From a virus, in IMG/VR virus record IMGVR_UViG_3300035698_005467, positions 1 to 22,181 of that record: 22,181 nucleotides of DNA. One strand, given 5' to 3'. The notes beneath the pieces were generated by a model. It was not told the origin of the DNA. It made no database searches and was given only the letters and a program-made list of their open reading frames with translations. Position 1 is the stretch's first letter. The number at the start of each line of letters is the position of its first letter. The position numbers and the translations under genes are program-made. Positions 6,305-13,620 of the stretch are shown here, one piece after another.

Positions 6305-7207
6305 ATGACAACAGCCCTAGAACAGATGATGGCTAGCCCAGAGGCACAGAGCCAATTGGGCACAAGTATGGGGATAAATAGTGAAGGTGGAACATCGCAA
6401 GCACCCAGTTCAGCAACAGCTGACGAGGGCAAGCCGGCGGTAACGCCAACCATAGCTTCTGCTACTGGACTAACGGCAGATGAATTGGAACTTATTTCCC
6501 CAAAGAATACCGGGCCGGAACCCAAAGAGAAGTCAGCTACGATTCCTGGCTCACCATTTGTCACATCGGAGGCAGCAGTAGAAGCCTGGAAGAATCTGCA
6601 GAGAGAGAATGCCAAGTTGCGGGATCGGATAGATAAAGATACTCCACAACTGATTAGTGCAGGTGTTAAGGCAGAACTCGAACGGATATTAGCAGAAGCT
6701 CCCGCAGTTCCAGTGGAGAGTGAAGAAGAGAAGACTCTGAGGACTGATGATCCAGAAGCATATGAAGTGTTTCAGCTTAAAAAGCAAGTGTCTCACCAGA
6801 ATAATGCGATGCAACAACTGTTGGGTGAGATAAACGGCATTAAGCAACTGGATCAGGTAAGAGGTATTCAGACTACCTTTGCTAAAGTAGCAAAGGAAAA
6901 GAATGTACCACTTAAAGCTCTCATGGCCTATGGAAGCCTCACTCATTATGCAAATACTCCACCAGAAGAATTAGCCGAAATAGTAAGAGATGAATTGGGA
7001 TTGGGTAACACCCCAACAACCCGTTCTCCAAAACTGGCTGATCCTACGGCGGGGTTAAGATCACCTGTAACTGGTGGTGCAAGTGCTGTATCTGCTGAAA
7101 CTTTCAATGTTGATGACTTGGGTGCATTTGGGACAAAGAAGTGGAAAGCAACTGAAAAGAAACTAGCCCAAATATTCCTCCAGCGAATGAAAGGAGGAGT
7201 TGGGTAA
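6305..7207 (+). CDS. Capsid scaffold protein
   Basis: A 300-residue, mostly hydrophilic and helical protein directly before the major capsid gene, the usual place of scaffolds. Residues 1-85 are low-complexity (Ser, Thr, Ala, Pro), 88-135 and 150-200 are charged helices suited to coiled coils, 235-265 is a flexible Thr/Gly/Pro linker, and the C-terminus (TKKWKATEKKLAQIFLQRMK) is a basic helix, as in P22 scaffold, where a basic C-terminal helix-turn-helix binds coat. ATG 6305 is preferred to ATG 6290 because GGAGG (6292-6296) lies eight bases before it. No protease motif is visible. The call rests on composition and position, not sequence similarity. Confidence 0.75.
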   Translation: MTTALEQMMASPEAQSQLGTSMGINSEGGTSQAPSSATADEGKPAVTPTIASATGLTADELELISPKNTGPEPKEKSATIPGSPFVTSEAAVEAWKNLQRENAKLRDRIDKDTPQLISAGVKAELERILAEAPAVPVESEEEKTLRTDDPEAYEVFQLKKQVSHQNNAMQQLLGEINGIKQLDQVRGIQTTFAKVAKEKNVPLKALMAYGSLTHYANTPPEELAEIVRDELGLGNTPTTRSPKLADPTAGLRSPVTGGASAVSAETFNVDDLGAFGTKKWKATEKKLAQIFLQRMKGGVG

Positions 7208-7224
7208 ATTAGGAGACTTATACT

Positions 7225-8466
7225 ATGGAAACTATGTCAACATTTGCAGATTTCCTGAAGATATTCTATATTGCGAATATCAGGAAACTGTTGAACACCA
7301 GTTCGTATTTCTATTTCCGCATGGAAAAGAATTCGGACGATATCGTAGGAAAGAATGCCACAGTCGCACTGCAGAGAGGTTTGCTCCCGACTGGTTCTCG
7401 TGACGAGAATGACACGGCTGGACTTCCAGCACCGGGAACTCTCCCGAAAGAACAAGCTATTATTCCGCTTGCGTTTCATTATGTACGCATCCAGTTTAGT
7501 GGCATAATCGAAGCAGCTTCGGCTAAAGACATTGGTGCTTTTATCAGTGTTGTAACTAGCCAGAGTAAAGCGGCCCAGGACAGTTTGAAGCTGGCCCTGA
7601 ACATCCAGTGCGTCAAGGCCCATGAGGGTCTTATTTCGACTGCAGCTGGTGCTGAAACTGCGGGAACATATACTGCTGCTGCCCCTGGTGCGCTCACTGT
7701 AGACACTTCACAGTGGATGTATCCTGGTATGCGGATTGGTGTATTAGATGAGTCCAATTCGTGGGCTGAGCTGTCTACTGGTGGCTTGATTATCGAGTCT
7801 ATTCTTAGTAGCACTACAATCAGCTTTTCCGGTATTCTGGCTACAGACATTGCTTCTTCTGATAAGATTTACATTTATGGCAATAAGAATAAGCAGATGT
7901 ACGGCCTTGATAATATCTTTAACACTACCGGTACTGACACTTATCTTGGTGTTGATCGTGGCGTGGTTGCAGAGTGGAAGGCTAATCTTCTTGGGAATGG
8001 CACTGTTGACCGTGATCTTACTCTTAACCTGATGCAGCAGGCTGTTGATGAACCGGCTGCCAAGGCGATGGGAGAGGTTACAGCTATCCATTGTCGTAAT
8101 GCTACTAGACGGGCGTATGTCGATCATCTCATCGCTGACAGGCGTTACAACTATCCTGACACCCTCAAGCTGGATGGTGGATTTACTGGCCTTGAGTATA
8201 GTGGTGGAGATAAACCTATACCGGTTGTTGCTGAACGGCACATGACTCCAGGGACTATGTATTTCCTTGATGAGTCTACTTTCACTCTGTATCGCATGGG
8301 TGATGGTGCTAACTGGGTTCCTGGTCCGATTAATGGGATTTTCCATAGCATGGTTACTGCGGCTACTTCCAGTGATTCGGTTATGGCTGCTCTCCGTTCT
8401 TATGAAAACTTGGCCTGCACCAACCCCAGGAAGTCAACAATGCTTTATGATTTGAACGAGAAATAA
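7225..8466 (+). CDS. Major capsid protein (HK97 fold expected)
   Basis: A 413-residue coat protein. It follows the scaffold and has the expected composition: an N-terminal arm, a loop region GLLPTGSRDENDTAG (residues 53-67), a long spine-like helix segment (AKDIGAFISVVTSQSKAAQD), then a Gly/Ala/Thr-rich domain and a C-terminal A-domain-like part (MGEVTAIHCRNATRRAYVDH ... GPINGIFHSMV). The residues GLEYSGGDKPIPVVAERHM resemble the P-loop region of many HK97-fold coats. GGAG lies about 11 bases before ATG 7225; a second in-frame ATG at 7234 is an alternative. The gene ends in a double stop TAATAA and is followed by a strongly folded intergenic region. Identification is by order, size and pattern. 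Confidence 0.85.
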   Translation: METMSTFADFLKIFYIANIRKLLNTSSYFYFRMEKNSDDIVGKNATVALQRGLLPTGSRDENDTAGLPAPGTLPKEQAIIPLAFHYVRIQFSGIIEAASAKDIGAFISVVTSQSKAAQDSLKLALNIQCVKAHEGLISTAAGAETAGTYTAAAPGALTVDTSQWMYPGMRIGVLDESNSWAELSTGGLIIESILSSTTISFSGILATDIASSDKIYIYGNKNKQMYGLDNIFNTTGTDTYLGVDRGVVAEWKANLLGNGTVDRDLTLNLMQQAVDEPAAKAMGEVTAIHCRNATRRAYVDHLIADRRYNYPDTLKLDGGFTGLEYSGGDKPIPVVAERHMTPGTMYFLDESTFTLYRMGDGANWVPGPINGIFHSMVTAATSSDSVMAALRSYENLACTNPRKSTMLYDLNEK

Positions 8467-8473
8467 TAACCAG

Positions 8474-8569
8474 TAATAGTTTGTCCTTGGGGTATGCCAT
8501 AGGGGTATGCCCCAAGGGCAGACACCAACCTGAGTATCCCGATCCAAATGAGTCGGGGGTAAACTATTA
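8474..8569 (+). promoter_or_regulatory. Folded RNA leader between capsid and fibre-like gene
   Basis: Three nested helices fill the gap. An outer 9-bp perfect stem pairs TAATAGTTT (8474-8482) with AAACTATTA (8561-8569). Inside, a 20-bp hairpin with four G-U pairs uses 8479-8498 and 8504-8523 around a 5-base loop; its core CCTTGGGG/CCCCAAGG is perfect. A third hairpin pairs CCCGA (8538-8542) with TCGGG (8553-8557). GTTT at 8479-8482 can join either the outer stem or the long hairpin, so two exclusive forms are possible. The outer stem ends at the ribosome site of the next gene (aggag, 8569-8573). No T run follows, so it is not a plain terminator. Confidence 0.65.
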
Positions 8570-8580
8570 GGAGAAAGATC

Positions 8581-9906
8581 ATGATTAGAGCAGATAGAAT
8601 TATTGGACTTCGGGACTATGTCAAGAACGTAGTCTTGGAGATAACTAACAAACCCGTCAAAGAAGTCAAACCCGCCGCCAAATCCAAAGCCAAGAAAGTA
8701 GCAAGCATTTTGATTGTGGCTGGACTTGCAAGTTTCATGCTGTGTGGCAATTCCTTTGCCCTCCTCCGCCCCCGTAATATGGATCAGGTGACTACCGATA
8801 CCTGGACTTTCCAGAATGTTGACGTTGAAACTGCATTAGCTGTTACTGGAACCCTCACTGGTGATATTACTGGAGACGTAACTGGTGATGTGACTGGTGC
8901 GGTAGATGGTATAGTAGGTGGAAATACTCCTGCTGCTGGTTCATTTACCACGTTAGCGGCTACCAGTCAGGTTGTTACCAGTGTCTTGAAAGGTATTGAC
9001 ATTGACACGACTAGTGCCGGTGCTGATGCTAATTATTTCGCCGCTGATTTTGATGTTGCTCAGGGTGCGGTTGCGAGTGGTGCATATTTGAGCCGAGGCA
9101 ATTTGCTCGGTACATCATCCAGTGTGACCTCAATTGGTAACATTGATGCCGTTTATGCTAGTTACTCACTGTCTTCAATGACGATGGCTACTGATACGGA
9201 AGCTAATCAGTTATACGGTGGTATTTTTATGTCTAATGTCTCTGGTGCGCATACCCTGACCCTTCATGATGGAGTAATGGGTGCCCAGTTGACCGTGGAT
9301 GTTGATGCTGGTGTAACTGATATAACCGGTGGACAAGTCAGTGCCGCTTTTATCTGGCCTAATGTAAAGAAGTCGATCACCTCTGCTGTTTATGGTGCAT
9401 ATATCAAGTGTACCAGTTATTGCGACTTTGGGCAGTCTATCCAGGTGGAAAGTAATCACCTGACTGCGGCATCTAGGATTCAGGCTACCGATTCTGCGGT
9501 GTTGCCGATTGGGTTACAGTTCAGTACCGATGTTGGTACAATAACCAAGGACATCGAACTCCAGAACGGAGAAACCATCGACAATAACACTGATGGTGTA
9601 ATTAATGCCGTTGGAAACTTCCAGGTATTTGGTGCCGCGTTTTATGCTGGCGATTCTGCCAGTACGGATGCGAATACATATGTACTGGATGCTACCCCTA
9701 ACATGGTAGTGACTACTCCGGCTGAAGGTCAGATCATCACCTGGACATCTGATACCGCTGGAGATGGTGCTTCAACTCTATCGGTTGATGGAGTGTCTGA
9801 TACACTTCAAGATCGGGCCGGTAACGCTACTGCCGCTGGTGACGTAATAGTTGGGCCGATGCAGGCTCAGTTTGACGGAACCAACTGGCGTCTGATTGGA
9901 ATTTAA
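8581..9906 (+). CDS. Beta-rich fibre-like virion protein with signal-peptide-like segment
   Basis: A 441-residue protein. Residues 1-39 are basic, 40-60 form a hydrophobic core ending in a signal-peptidase-like NSFA-L site (A60), and the rest is Gly/Thr/Asp/Ala-rich with predicted beta structure. Residues 89-108 are TGTL-TGDI-TGDV-TGDV-TGAV four-residue repeats; GGNTPAAGSFTTL (113-125) is a phrase common in phage tail fibres and surface proteins, and the C-terminal AQFDGTNWRLIGI is likewise fibre-like. ATG 8581 has aggag seven bases upstream. By position after the coat it may be a head fibre, decoration or receptor-binding protein; the export-like N-terminus is unusual for a virion protein and leaves a host-surface (moron) role open. 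A folded leader precedes it and a terminator follows. Confidence 0.75.
   Translation: MIRADRIIGLRDYVKNVVLEITNKPVKEVKPAAKSKAKKVASILIVAGLASFMLCGNSFALLRPRNMDQVTTDTWTFQNVDVETALAVTGTLTGDITGDVTGDVTGAVDGIVGGNTPAAGSFTTLAATSQVVTSVLKGIDIDTTSAGADANYFAADFDVAQGAVASGAYLSRGNLLGTSSSVTSIGNIDAVYASYSLSSMTMATDTEANQLYGGIFMSNVSGAHTLTLHDGVMGAQLTVDVDAGVTDITGGQVSAAFIWPNVKKSITSAVYGAYIKCTSYCDFGQSIQVESNHLTAASRIQATDSAVLPIGLQFSTDVGTITKDIELQNGETIDNNTDGVINAVGNFQVFGAAFYAGDSASTDANTYVLDATPNMVVTTPAEGQIITWTSDTAGDGASTLSVDGVSDTLQDRAGNATAAGDVIVGPMQAQFDGTNWRLIGI
8845..8904 (+). repeat. Five 12-bp tandem units encoding TG-x-x
   Basis: Units begin at 8845, 8857, 8869, 8881 and 8893, each starting ACTGG, and encode TGTL, TGDI, TGDV, TGDV, TGAV. 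Four-residue periodic repeats of this type occur in beta-helical or fibre stems. Confidence 0.7.
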
Positions 9907-9913
9907 CCCTAAC

Positions 9914-9960
9914 GCAGACACTCCCCCTGAGAAATCGGGGGGAGTGTCTGCATATTTTTT
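9914..9960 (+). terminator. Strong Rho-independent terminator after the fibre-like gene
   Basis: A perfect 14-bp stem (GCAGACACTCCCCC at 9914-9927 with its complement at 9938-9951), a 10-base loop and then ATA plus six T. It ends the scaffold-capsid-fibre block. Confidence 0.92.
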
Positions 9961-10023
9961 GCTTATGACTATAAGACGGAAAAATATAGATTATTCTGAT
10001 TCAATATAGAGGTAGCTCCGCAA

Positions 10024-10362
10024 ATGAATCCTAATATAACAATAGAAACAGATAGGCTCAGGAAGTGGGTTGGAACCTTGCTGCCAGTGGTCATCCTAAT
10101 CGTCACCATCACTATAGCTTGGGCTAATCTTGGTTCTGACATCTCTGCGGTAAGGATAGCATTAGGTCAACATGTAAAAGCTGTTTGCATAAGACAGAAT
10201 GAGCAAGATGAAGATATAGTAGACCTCAAGCGAGATGGTACTGGCTTATCACATTCTAACGAGAAAAGAATTATCAAGATTGAAGAATCTGTCAAATATA
10301 CCGAAGCAACTGTAAAGAGAATTGAAGCATTGGTAAGAGAACTTACTAATCGCCCCAAATAA
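10024..10362 (+). CDS. One-pass membrane protein with coiled-coil tail
   Basis: A 112-residue protein with one membrane span at about 16-33 (VGTLLPVVILIVTITIAW) and a long charged helix to the end, likely coiled coil. The form resembles inner-membrane spanins and holin-associated proteins, but no endolysin, holin pair or outer-membrane spanin is visible nearby, so a lysis role is only a possibility. The ribosome site is moderate (gaggt about 10 bases before ATG). It is the first gene after the terminator at 9914-9960 and so needs readthrough or a promoter in 9961-10023, where I found no convincing one. Unknown function. Confidence 0.7.
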   Translation: MNPNITIETDRLRKWVGTLLPVVILIVTITIAWANLGSDISAVRIALGQHVKAVCIRQNEQDEDIVDLKRDGTGLSHSNEKRIIKIEESVKYTEATVKRIEALVRELTNRPK

Positions 10363-10380
10363 CCCGAAAGGAATATAATC

Positions 10381-10821
10381 ATGGAAGCAGCAGCCCCGGC
10401 GATACCAGCAGTATTTATGGCAAAGTTAAAGAAGTTTGATCGTAACCTTGGCCTTGAATGGATGGGTCGTACCCCAGAAAATGGACATTGGTGTGTAGTA
10501 GACGAATCAAAGATAGTACGGAGATTCAAAGTGGAAAACATGGGGTTAATTGAGCATAGCTATTATAAGGTTATATATGACCGACTATTCCACCTTAAAC
10601 CTGGACAGCCACTAAACGGGAGAGTAATGGAAGAGATGTGGCGTAGGGACAAGGAAAGATGGGGTAGAGAAGATTGGTTAAAGAAACACTTCGACAAAAA
10701 GATGGATGAAGAAGAAGAAAACAAAGACAAGAAGTGGGACGAGTTTAATGCCGCAACTGCTTCAGAGCTTAAAACAATTAAAAACTTTAGTGTAGTTATG
10801 CCAGGAAGGAAAGAAAACTAA
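10381..10821 (+). CDS. Unknown protein, 146 residues
   Basis: Starts at ATG 10381, nine bases after aaagga in the leader aacccgaaagga, a 12-mer shared with the leader at 5558-5569. The N-terminus (MEAAAPAIPAVFMAKLKKFD) is Ala/Pro-rich, the middle holds a compact charged-aromatic region (GLEWMGRTPENGHWCVVDES), and the C-terminal third is very charged helix (RRDKERWGREDW, DEEEENKDKKWDEF). The stop overlaps the next ATG by one base. Position between a membrane protein and the head-tail adaptor suggests a minor virion or assembly factor; no family is recognised. Confidence 0.75.
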   Translation: MEAAAPAIPAVFMAKLKKFDRNLGLEWMGRTPENGHWCVVDESKIVRRFKVENMGLIEHSYYKVIYDRLFHLKPGQPLNGRVMEEMWRRDKERWGREDWLKKHFDKKMDEEEENKDKKWDEFNAATASELKTIKNFSVVMPGRKEN

Positions 10822-11441
10822 TGAGTATAACTCTAACTCAATTACTTGCTGATACAAGGATTCAACTCAGTGATGCTCAGTGTTCTGAAAGTGCGTTTTG
10901 GGATGATGACGACTTGACTCTTTATATCAATAATTCGTTATTGACACTCTGGTCATTACTCCCTGACGATGCCCTGAGAAACTATAATGATCTTGATGAG
11001 ACTGACCTTGTCAGTGGGACTAGTGCGTATCCTTTGCCAACGGATTACTATATAGAATCAACTGTAATGGTTTCTGATGTACAGGCTCGTAAAGTACGCT
11101 ATGCAGAGTATGCAGTCTGGGAGAACAACACCTATGCACAGCCATTGAAGTCTCAGCCAGCCTATACTACCAAAGGTGCAAACATTGTTTTATTCCCATC
11201 TCCAGCTGATAACGAAACAGATGGCCTCAGATTCTTCTACCTGAAGGTTCCCCCTACTCTTTCTGCCGGGACTGATACAGTGTTAGTCGATGCAAGTTAT
11301 AGTCCTATTATAGTTGGACTCGCAGCTTCTAATGCCATCTCAATAAAGGAAAGCGTAGCAGAGGGGAAGGCAATACTACAAACAACCATGGAAAACCTAA
11401 AGATCCTACTTGGCAAAGACCAAAAGGAAGAAACAGGATGA
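10821..11441 (+). CDS. Head-tail adaptor-like protein (first of two)
   Basis: A 206-residue protein with the plan of podovirus head-tail adaptors (P22 gp4 / T7 gp11-like): an N-terminal helical part (TLTQLLADTRIQL, SAFWDDDDLTLYINNSLLTL), then YPLPTDYY (70-77), and FPSPADNETDGLRFFYLKVP (125-144), phrases I associate with proteins that dock under the portal; the C-terminus is helical and charged. It joins the next gene by an ATGA overlap, and the next gene carries a similar LPTDF phrase. The ring it would form links the portal to the nozzle. Assignment rests on motif memory and gene order, so the subfamily is uncertain. Confidence 0.65.
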   Translation: MSITLTQLLADTRIQLSDAQCSESAFWDDDDLTLYINNSLLTLWSLLPDDALRNYNDLDETDLVSGTSAYPLPTDYYIESTVMVSDVQARKVRYAEYAVWENNTYAQPLKSQPAYTTKGANIVLFPSPADNETDGLRFFYLKVPPTLSAGTDTVLVDASYSPIIVGLAASNAISIKESVAEGKAILQTTMENLKILLGKDQKEETG

Positions 11442-12247
11442 ATTTAATAGAGATGGTAGATCTTATTGGGATAACTATTGACGACATAGGATTCGTCAAG
11501 GTTCCACTTCGTCTGATTCTGCATCAGGTCAACAGTGTACAGTCCATGATTGCTAGTCAAATATCTGACCAGGAAGAGGATTTGTTCTCGGCATCGACTA
11601 CCCAAACCCCATCATCGTCTGGAGTGACCCTCCCAACTGACTTTGTGCGAGTTAGAGATGTTAGTATAAATGGTATGCCAGTAGAGATTATATTGCCGAA
11701 CCAGAGGCATATATTTGATGGAAACACACTAAGTAACTGGATTAGTGGTAAAGGATCTTATTGGGCTTATCTCCGTGGTAACAAGATATATTATGCTTCG
11801 GGCATGAGCGATAGTGTAAGTTTTATATATACTCGTAGATTGCCTAAACTTCATCGTGGAAAACCACAGGCTGCGACATCAACTACTGTAACACTTGCAT
11901 CAGAAGCACTCATTGGTACGGTAGAGCCTAAGGATGACTATTATAACAATGCAACGATAATGGGAGTAAGTGGACCAGGAGCGGGGGAAGAACACGTGTT
12001 CACTGATTATGTAGGTTCTACAAAGGTAGGAACTACAGACGAATGGGATGAGACTTTAACTACTGCATCAGTATATGAGATAAAATGTGAACTGCCCGAA
12101 GACCCTGATTTCCAAGTTCTTCTTTGTGATATAGTTAGTGATAAAATGGGGAAAAACAAGGGAAGCAAACAAACATGGGAAGAGCTACAGATGAGACTCG
12201 GACAATTATCTAGTCGTAACAGCCAGAACCCAATGATGATCATATGA
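11438..12247 (+). CDS. Second adaptor/tail-tube-like protein
   Basis: A 269-residue protein. The helical start (MNLIEMVDLIGITIDDIGF) is followed by VTLPTDFVRVRD (63-74), parallel to the YPLPTDY phrase of the preceding adaptor, then YWAYLRGNKIYYASGMSDSV (108-127) and TRRLPKL, again like adaptor folds. Its stop overlaps the next start (ATGA). Likely a second ring protein of the neck or short tail; alternatively a completion protein. It contains the second copy of the 12-bp palindrome (11990-12001) within coding sequence. No catalytic motif seen. Confidence 0.6.
   Translation: MNLIEMVDLIGITIDDIGFVKVPLRLILHQVNSVQSMIASQISDQEEDLFSASTTQTPSSSGVTLPTDFVRVRDVSINGMPVEIILPNQRHIFDGNTLSNWISGKGSYWAYLRGNKIYYASGMSDSVSFIYTRRLPKLHRGKPQAATSTTVTLASEALIGTVEPKDDYYNNATIMGVSGPGAGEEHVFTDYVGSTKVGTTDEWDETLTTASVYEIKCELPEDPDFQVLLCDIVSDKMGKNKGSKQTWEELQMRLGQLSSRNSQNPMMII
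11990..12001. repeat. 12-bp perfect palindrome inside a gene, copy 2
   Basis: GAACACGTGTTC, identical to the intergenic copy at 5542-5553; both are followed by A. Here it is within coding sequence (EEHVFTD), so any regulatory role is less obvious than at copy 1. Confidence 0.5.
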
Positions 12248-13620
12248 TGGAAGTCATTGATAAAACATTTGAGTTACCGCAGACAAAGCAAGAGGTGGCT
12301 ATTTCTGCCAGCAATGCTCGGCTAAACATTGCAACTCAGGAAAGTGCAAAAACAACTAGTTTAGAGAGCATAGATACAAGTAACGAAAACATAAAATACC
12401 CTGTTTCTGAGGTTCAACCATCAGAGGATATTGCATATAATAGAGTGGAGACTAGTCTTTTCAACAAAAGTAATATAATTGACGAAGAAAAGGAGGCTGG
12501 ATCAATACCAGAAGAGGAAGAGGATAACTCCAAGACTCTTCCTCAATTCCAATTTCGTAAATTATCCACTATTCCTGATGGTCTAATGAACATGCCTTCT
12601 CATGCTGGCGAAATCGAGATGATGGCACAGGGGCAGGGTATAAAGGGGTTAGCCCCACAGAAAGGCTGGGTTAAGGCATGGAAGTTTCTTAGCACATTTA
12701 CTGCATTGCCTGGAAGCATATATTTAGTTAAAGGAAATGCAGTCAACTATGATAATATAACTTCATGCAAGATAATTGCTTCAGATGCGAGTAGCATTCA
12801 GCAGTATAGCAACAATTCTTGGACTGAGATACGCTCACGACCAGGACGACCATTCTTTTGGAATAACCAGTTATATGTGGTTAATATTGGCGACCCAACT
12901 GCATTGCCCCCAGCTTCTCCGATAGAAATATATGACTTTGCTAGTTCTTCATGGAGAGAGTACGGAGACAATCTTGTTCAGTGGCAATATATCGTGGATT
13001 GCTGTGTAATTGGGAATAAGATATATGTTGCATCCACGGAGTACATTTATGAGGGTAGCGGAGGATCATGGAGTGCTTATAGCTCTCCATTTGCTGCTGC
13101 AATAACTGGGCTTACAACTGATGGGGTATATCCTTATGTTGTTACTGCTGACGGATCGGGAGCAGTAAAGGTATACAAGAATGATACTCTTATCTCTAGT
13201 ATTCAATCTAGTGGTTCTTCTGGCGAATCAATCGACTATGTAAGTAATAGTGATAAACTATATGTCGGAGTAATTGATGCTGTAACGAGTAAGACAACGA
13301 AAGTATATGAAGTTAGTACTACTGGTTCTAAGTCAACTTTTTTGGAAGGAAGTTTTGATGCTACCAATACCCCAGCTTCAGCAGCAAGCAATGAAAAGTA
13401 TGGCTATTTGAGCGTGGGGAAAGAGCTATACCGTATTGATGATGGTGCTACCCAGATATATGAAGCAGATAACGAAATAGGTTTTATTGATCGTTTTGAT
13501 GAACAGATAAGTATGGGAGGACAATTAGAAGCATTCCATACAGAGTTTGAAGGATCAGCAAATGTTATTGGTGCTACCCAGAGTGGAGACACTAAGTTTG
13601 GGTTAGGAGGTGGAGCATAA
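12244..13620 (+). CDS. Beta-propeller tail protein
   Basis: A 458-residue protein. Residues 1-100 are acidic, Ser/Thr/Glu-rich and probably disordered (EEKEAGSIPEEEEDNSK). From about 120 the sequence is a run of beta blades with repeated aromatic-containing turns (SNNSWTEIRSRP, SSSWREYGDN, GSWSAYSS, GKELYRIDDG), as in Kelch-like propellers. Packaged-DNA stabilisation proteins (P22 gp10) and nozzle proteins of podoviruses contain propellers, which suits its place between adaptors and the nozzle-like gene. ATG 12244 overlaps the previous stop; ATG 12247 is in frame. No strong ribosome site, so coupling is likely. Its stop TAA overlaps an ATA that I take as the start of the next gene. Confidence 0.7.
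   Translation: MMEVIDKTFELPQTKQEVAISASNARLNIATQESAKTTSLESIDTSNENIKYPVSEVQPSEDIAYNRVETSLFNKSNIIDEEKEAGSIPEEEEDNSKTLPQFQFRKLSTIPDGLMNMPSHAGEIEMMAQGQGIKGLAPQKGWVKAWKFLSTFTALPGSIYLVKGNAVNYDNITSCKIIASDASSIQQYSNNSWTEIRSRPGRPFFWNNQLYVVNIGDPTALPPASPIEIYDFASSSWREYGDNLVQWQYIVDCCVIGNKIYVASTEYIYEGSGGSWSAYSSPFAAAITGLTTDGVYPYVVTADGSGAVKVYKNDTLISSIQSSGSSGESIDYVSNSDKLYVGVIDAVTSKTTKVYEVSTTGSKSTFLEGSFDATNTPASAASNEKYGYLSVGKELYRIDDGATQIYEADNEIGFIDRFDEQISMGGQLEAFHTEFEGSANVIGATQSGDTKFGLGGGA
13605..13610 (+). promoter_or_regulatory. AGGAGG ribosome site that points to an ATA start
   Basis: A perfect AGGAGG lies within the last codons of the propeller gene, six bases before ATA at 13617. The next reading frame is open from 13596 and shows protein-like sequence from 13617 on; no ATG, GTG or TTG occurs before TTG 13743. 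Confidence 0.65.

Noticed and set aside
7200-7403. 67-residue plus-strand frame overlapping the start of the coat gene
   Set aside because: It is a shadow frame of the coat gene with no own features.
7744-8346. 200-residue minus-strand frame opposite the coat gene
   Set aside because: No ribosome site or recognisable motif, and coat codon structure explains it.
13594-13620. Programmed -1 frameshift joining propeller and nozzle genes
   Set aside because: The stretch aag ttt ggg gives no X-XXY-YYZ slippery heptamer that re-pairs after a -1 shift, and the ATAA overlap with AGGAGG is a simpler account.
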